From Negativicutes bacterium (GTDB taxonomy: Bacteria; Bacillota_C; Negativicutes; Sporomusales_B; JARLHX01): a DNA stretch of 64,000 nucleotides. Below are positions 62,788-64,000 of this stretch, piece after piece (the stretch's first letter is position 1; each line of letters starts with the position of its first letter). The stretch lies in NCBI GenBank assembly GCA_031292035.1, contig JARLHX010000407.1:22237-86236 (forward strand). The letters run 5' to 3'. Below the pieces are notes generated by a model. It was not told the DNA's origin, did not search any database, and saw only the letters and a list, made by a program, of their open reading frames with translations. The position numbers were made by a program, and so were the translations under genes.

Positions 62788-64000
62788 GTGAAGAGTCTAC
62801 AGACAAAATTAACGGTGATTATTCTGGTCATTTTTCTTATCTCTCTGAGTGCACTGGGCGGCCTCAACTATTGGAAGGCCCGGGAGATGCTGATGGAAGA
62901 TCTGAATGACAGTCTCGCCAAAACGGCGGAGAATTCTGCCGGGGATGTAGCTGACTGGCTACAGGGCCGTAAGGCCGAGATAACCATCATGTCGGTGGCG
63001 CCGGTGGTCCAGAGCGGTAACACCGAAGCGATGATGCCTTTCCTGGTGAACGCCGCCAGAGAGAATCCTGTCTATGACGCTATCTGCTATGCTGATCTGA
63101 GCGGTGCTTTTATCACCTCACTCGGTGCCAGAGGCTCTATCGCCGACCGGGAGTATTTTCAGCGGGCGGTGCGAGGCGAGGCATCCTTCTCAGACCCTGT
63201 TATATCCAAATCCACCGGCCATCTCATCGCACCGGTTGCCATCCCGGTCAAGGTGGATGGAAAGGTCACCGGGGTGATGTATGGAACTGTTACGTTGGAC
63301 AGCCTGGCAAAAAAAGTGATGGAAGTCAAGATGGGTCAGACAGGCTATGCGTTTGTGGCGCAAAAAGATGGTCTCACCATCATCCATCCCGATAAAGAGG
63401 TGGCGATGAAGGCCAATCCTCTCAAGGATGCCAACGCCGATCCCGGCCAAAAACAGGTCACCGACCGGATGGTCAAAGGAGAGCAGGGAATCCTCCAACT
63501 TACAGTTAAGGGAATCGATAAATACTATGCTTATGCTCCGGTGCCGGGAATGAACTGGTCGCTGGGAGTGTCTGTGCCGACGAAAGAAGTGACCGGAAAA
63601 TTGTCGTCGCTGACAGTCATCTCACTGGTCACCATCATTGTTGTGTTATTGCTGGCGGCTCTGGCGATCAGCGTGTTTGCCCGGCGAATCGTGAACCCAA
63701 TTAAGAAAATGGTCGCCTATAGCGAGGAAATTGCCAACGGTGATCTTAGCGAGCGCCAGCGGACATTCGTTTCTAACGATGAAATCGGTCAACTGGCTGA
63801 TTCGCTGGTGAGGATGAGAGGCAATCTGCGCAGCCTGATCAAACAGGTCAGTTCCTCCACCGACCAGGTCGCCGCATCAAGCGAAGAACTCACCGCCAGC
63901 GCCGAACAGTCGGCCCAGGCGGCCAACCAAATCGCTATCGTCATCGGGGAGGTGGCAACCGGAGCCGAAAAACAACTCAAAGCCGTCGACGACACCGCCG
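62788..64000 (+). CDS. Methyl-accepting chemotaxis protein with dCache sensor (3' end beyond window)
   Basis: GTG 62788, preceded by GAGGAG nine bases away, opens a frame that runs past the window end (404 codons seen). First membrane helix LTVIILVIFLISLSALGG, periplasmic dCache_1-type domain (about 30-275; GARGSIADREYFQRAVRGEASFSDPVISKSTG and PVPGMNWSLGVSVP), second helix VISLVTIIVVLLLAALAISVFA, HAMP domain (RRIVNPIKKMVAYSEEIANGDLS), then the start of the signalling coiled coil. Expression is controlled by the c-di-GMP riboswitch upstream. Ligand unknown; small organic acids or amino acids are usual. Confidence 0.92.
   Translation, partial: MKSLQTKLTVIILVIFLISLSALGGLNYWKAREMLMEDLNDSLAKTAENSAGDVADWLQGRKAEITIMSVAPVVQSGNTEAMMPFLVNAARENPVYDAICYADLSGAFITSLGARGSIADREYFQRAVRGEASFSDPVISKSTGHLIAPVAIPVKVDGKVTGVMYGTVTLDSLAKKVMEVKMGQTGYAFVAQKDGLTIIHPDKEVAMKANPLKDANADPGQKQVTDRMVKGEQGILQLTVKGIDKYYAYAPVPGMNWSLGVSVPTKEVTGKLSSLTVISLVTIIVVLLLAALAISVFARRIVNPIKKMVAYSEEIANGDLSERQRTFVSNDEIGQLADSLVRMRGNLRSLIKQVSSSTDQVAASSEELTASAEQSAQAANQIAIVIGEVATGAEKQLKAVDDTA

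Overview
The window comes from a diderm, obligately anaerobic Firmicute; the best fit is Negativicutes, Sporomusaceae-like. On the Firmicute side are a T-box leader, an S-box (SAM-I) leader, a c-di-GMP-I riboswitch, strong AGGAGG ribosome-binding sites, many Rho-independent terminators and a CBO0543-family membrane protein. A filamentous-haemagglutinin-type secreted protein implies an outer membrane. An aldehyde:ferredoxin oxidoreductase, a double-cubane-cluster reductase pair, CoA-transferases and a UxaA-type dehydratase indicate anaerobic metabolism. The taxonomic placement is inference.

Layout. 1-3022: end of a CoA-transferase operon and a CoA-disulfide-reductase/rhodanese flavoprotein. 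3023-4722: a gene graveyard with a tRNA-Sec-like relic, a shortened tmRNA-like RNA and a 5'-truncated dicarboxylate symporter. 4889-8711: TauE-type permease, Asp/Glu racemase family protein, DMT exporter and divergent LysR regulator. 8777-17534: a PrpR-type sigma-54 activator, a 15-bp inverted repeat, a consensus -24/-12 promoter and a six-gene hydroxy-acid/sugar-acid operon (UxaA small and large, LarA-like, two MFS carriers, DapA-family lyase). 17745-21477: a small unknown protein, class II photolyase, SDR epimerase and polysaccharide deacetylase. 21657-23618: YjiL/YjiM-type activator and double-cubane protein. 23941-29224: MalT-like regulator, small proteins and a two-gene membrane operon. 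29569-33892: MFS carrier, GntR regulator, HpaI-type aldolase and HD-GYP protein. 34024-39503: RpiR regulator divergent from a PLP enzyme, a LeuC/LeuD-like hydro-lyase and a dicarboxylate symporter. 39597-41826: promoter and SAM riboswitch, two YezD-like small genes, then O-acetylhomoserine sulfhydrylase. 41942-46628: orphan response regulator, then an arsenic cluster (Cys-rich MarR, ArsP-like permease, ArsM-ArsN fusion) and a nitroreductase. 46844-49693: zinc-ribbon protein, AlaX and a Gfo/Idh/MocA oxidoreductase. 49836-55147: H-NOX chemoreceptor, FHA-type protein with a Cys-marked repeat, YtxH-like and DUF948-like pair. 55173-59816: a T-box with the features expected for tRNA-Trp ahead of ferredoxin, tungsten AOR, MoaD-like and APC permease genes. 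60037-62317: a beta-hydroxyacid dehydrogenase and MFS carrier. 62454-64000: promoter, c-di-GMP-I riboswitch and a chemoreceptor running off the end.

The main themes are anaerobic organic-acid catabolism (dehydratases, aldolases, four ACS-type MFS carriers), low-potential redox enzymes, and environmental sensing (H-NOX, c-di-GMP, arsenic). The most unusual items are the predicted Trp T-box in front of an aldehyde oxidoreductase operon, the Cys-per-repeat FHA protein, the decayed selC/ssrA-like RNAs, and the PLP-enzyme/LeuCD/symporter operon of unknown substrate. No CRISPR array, insertion sequence, intact prophage or rRNA operon was seen.
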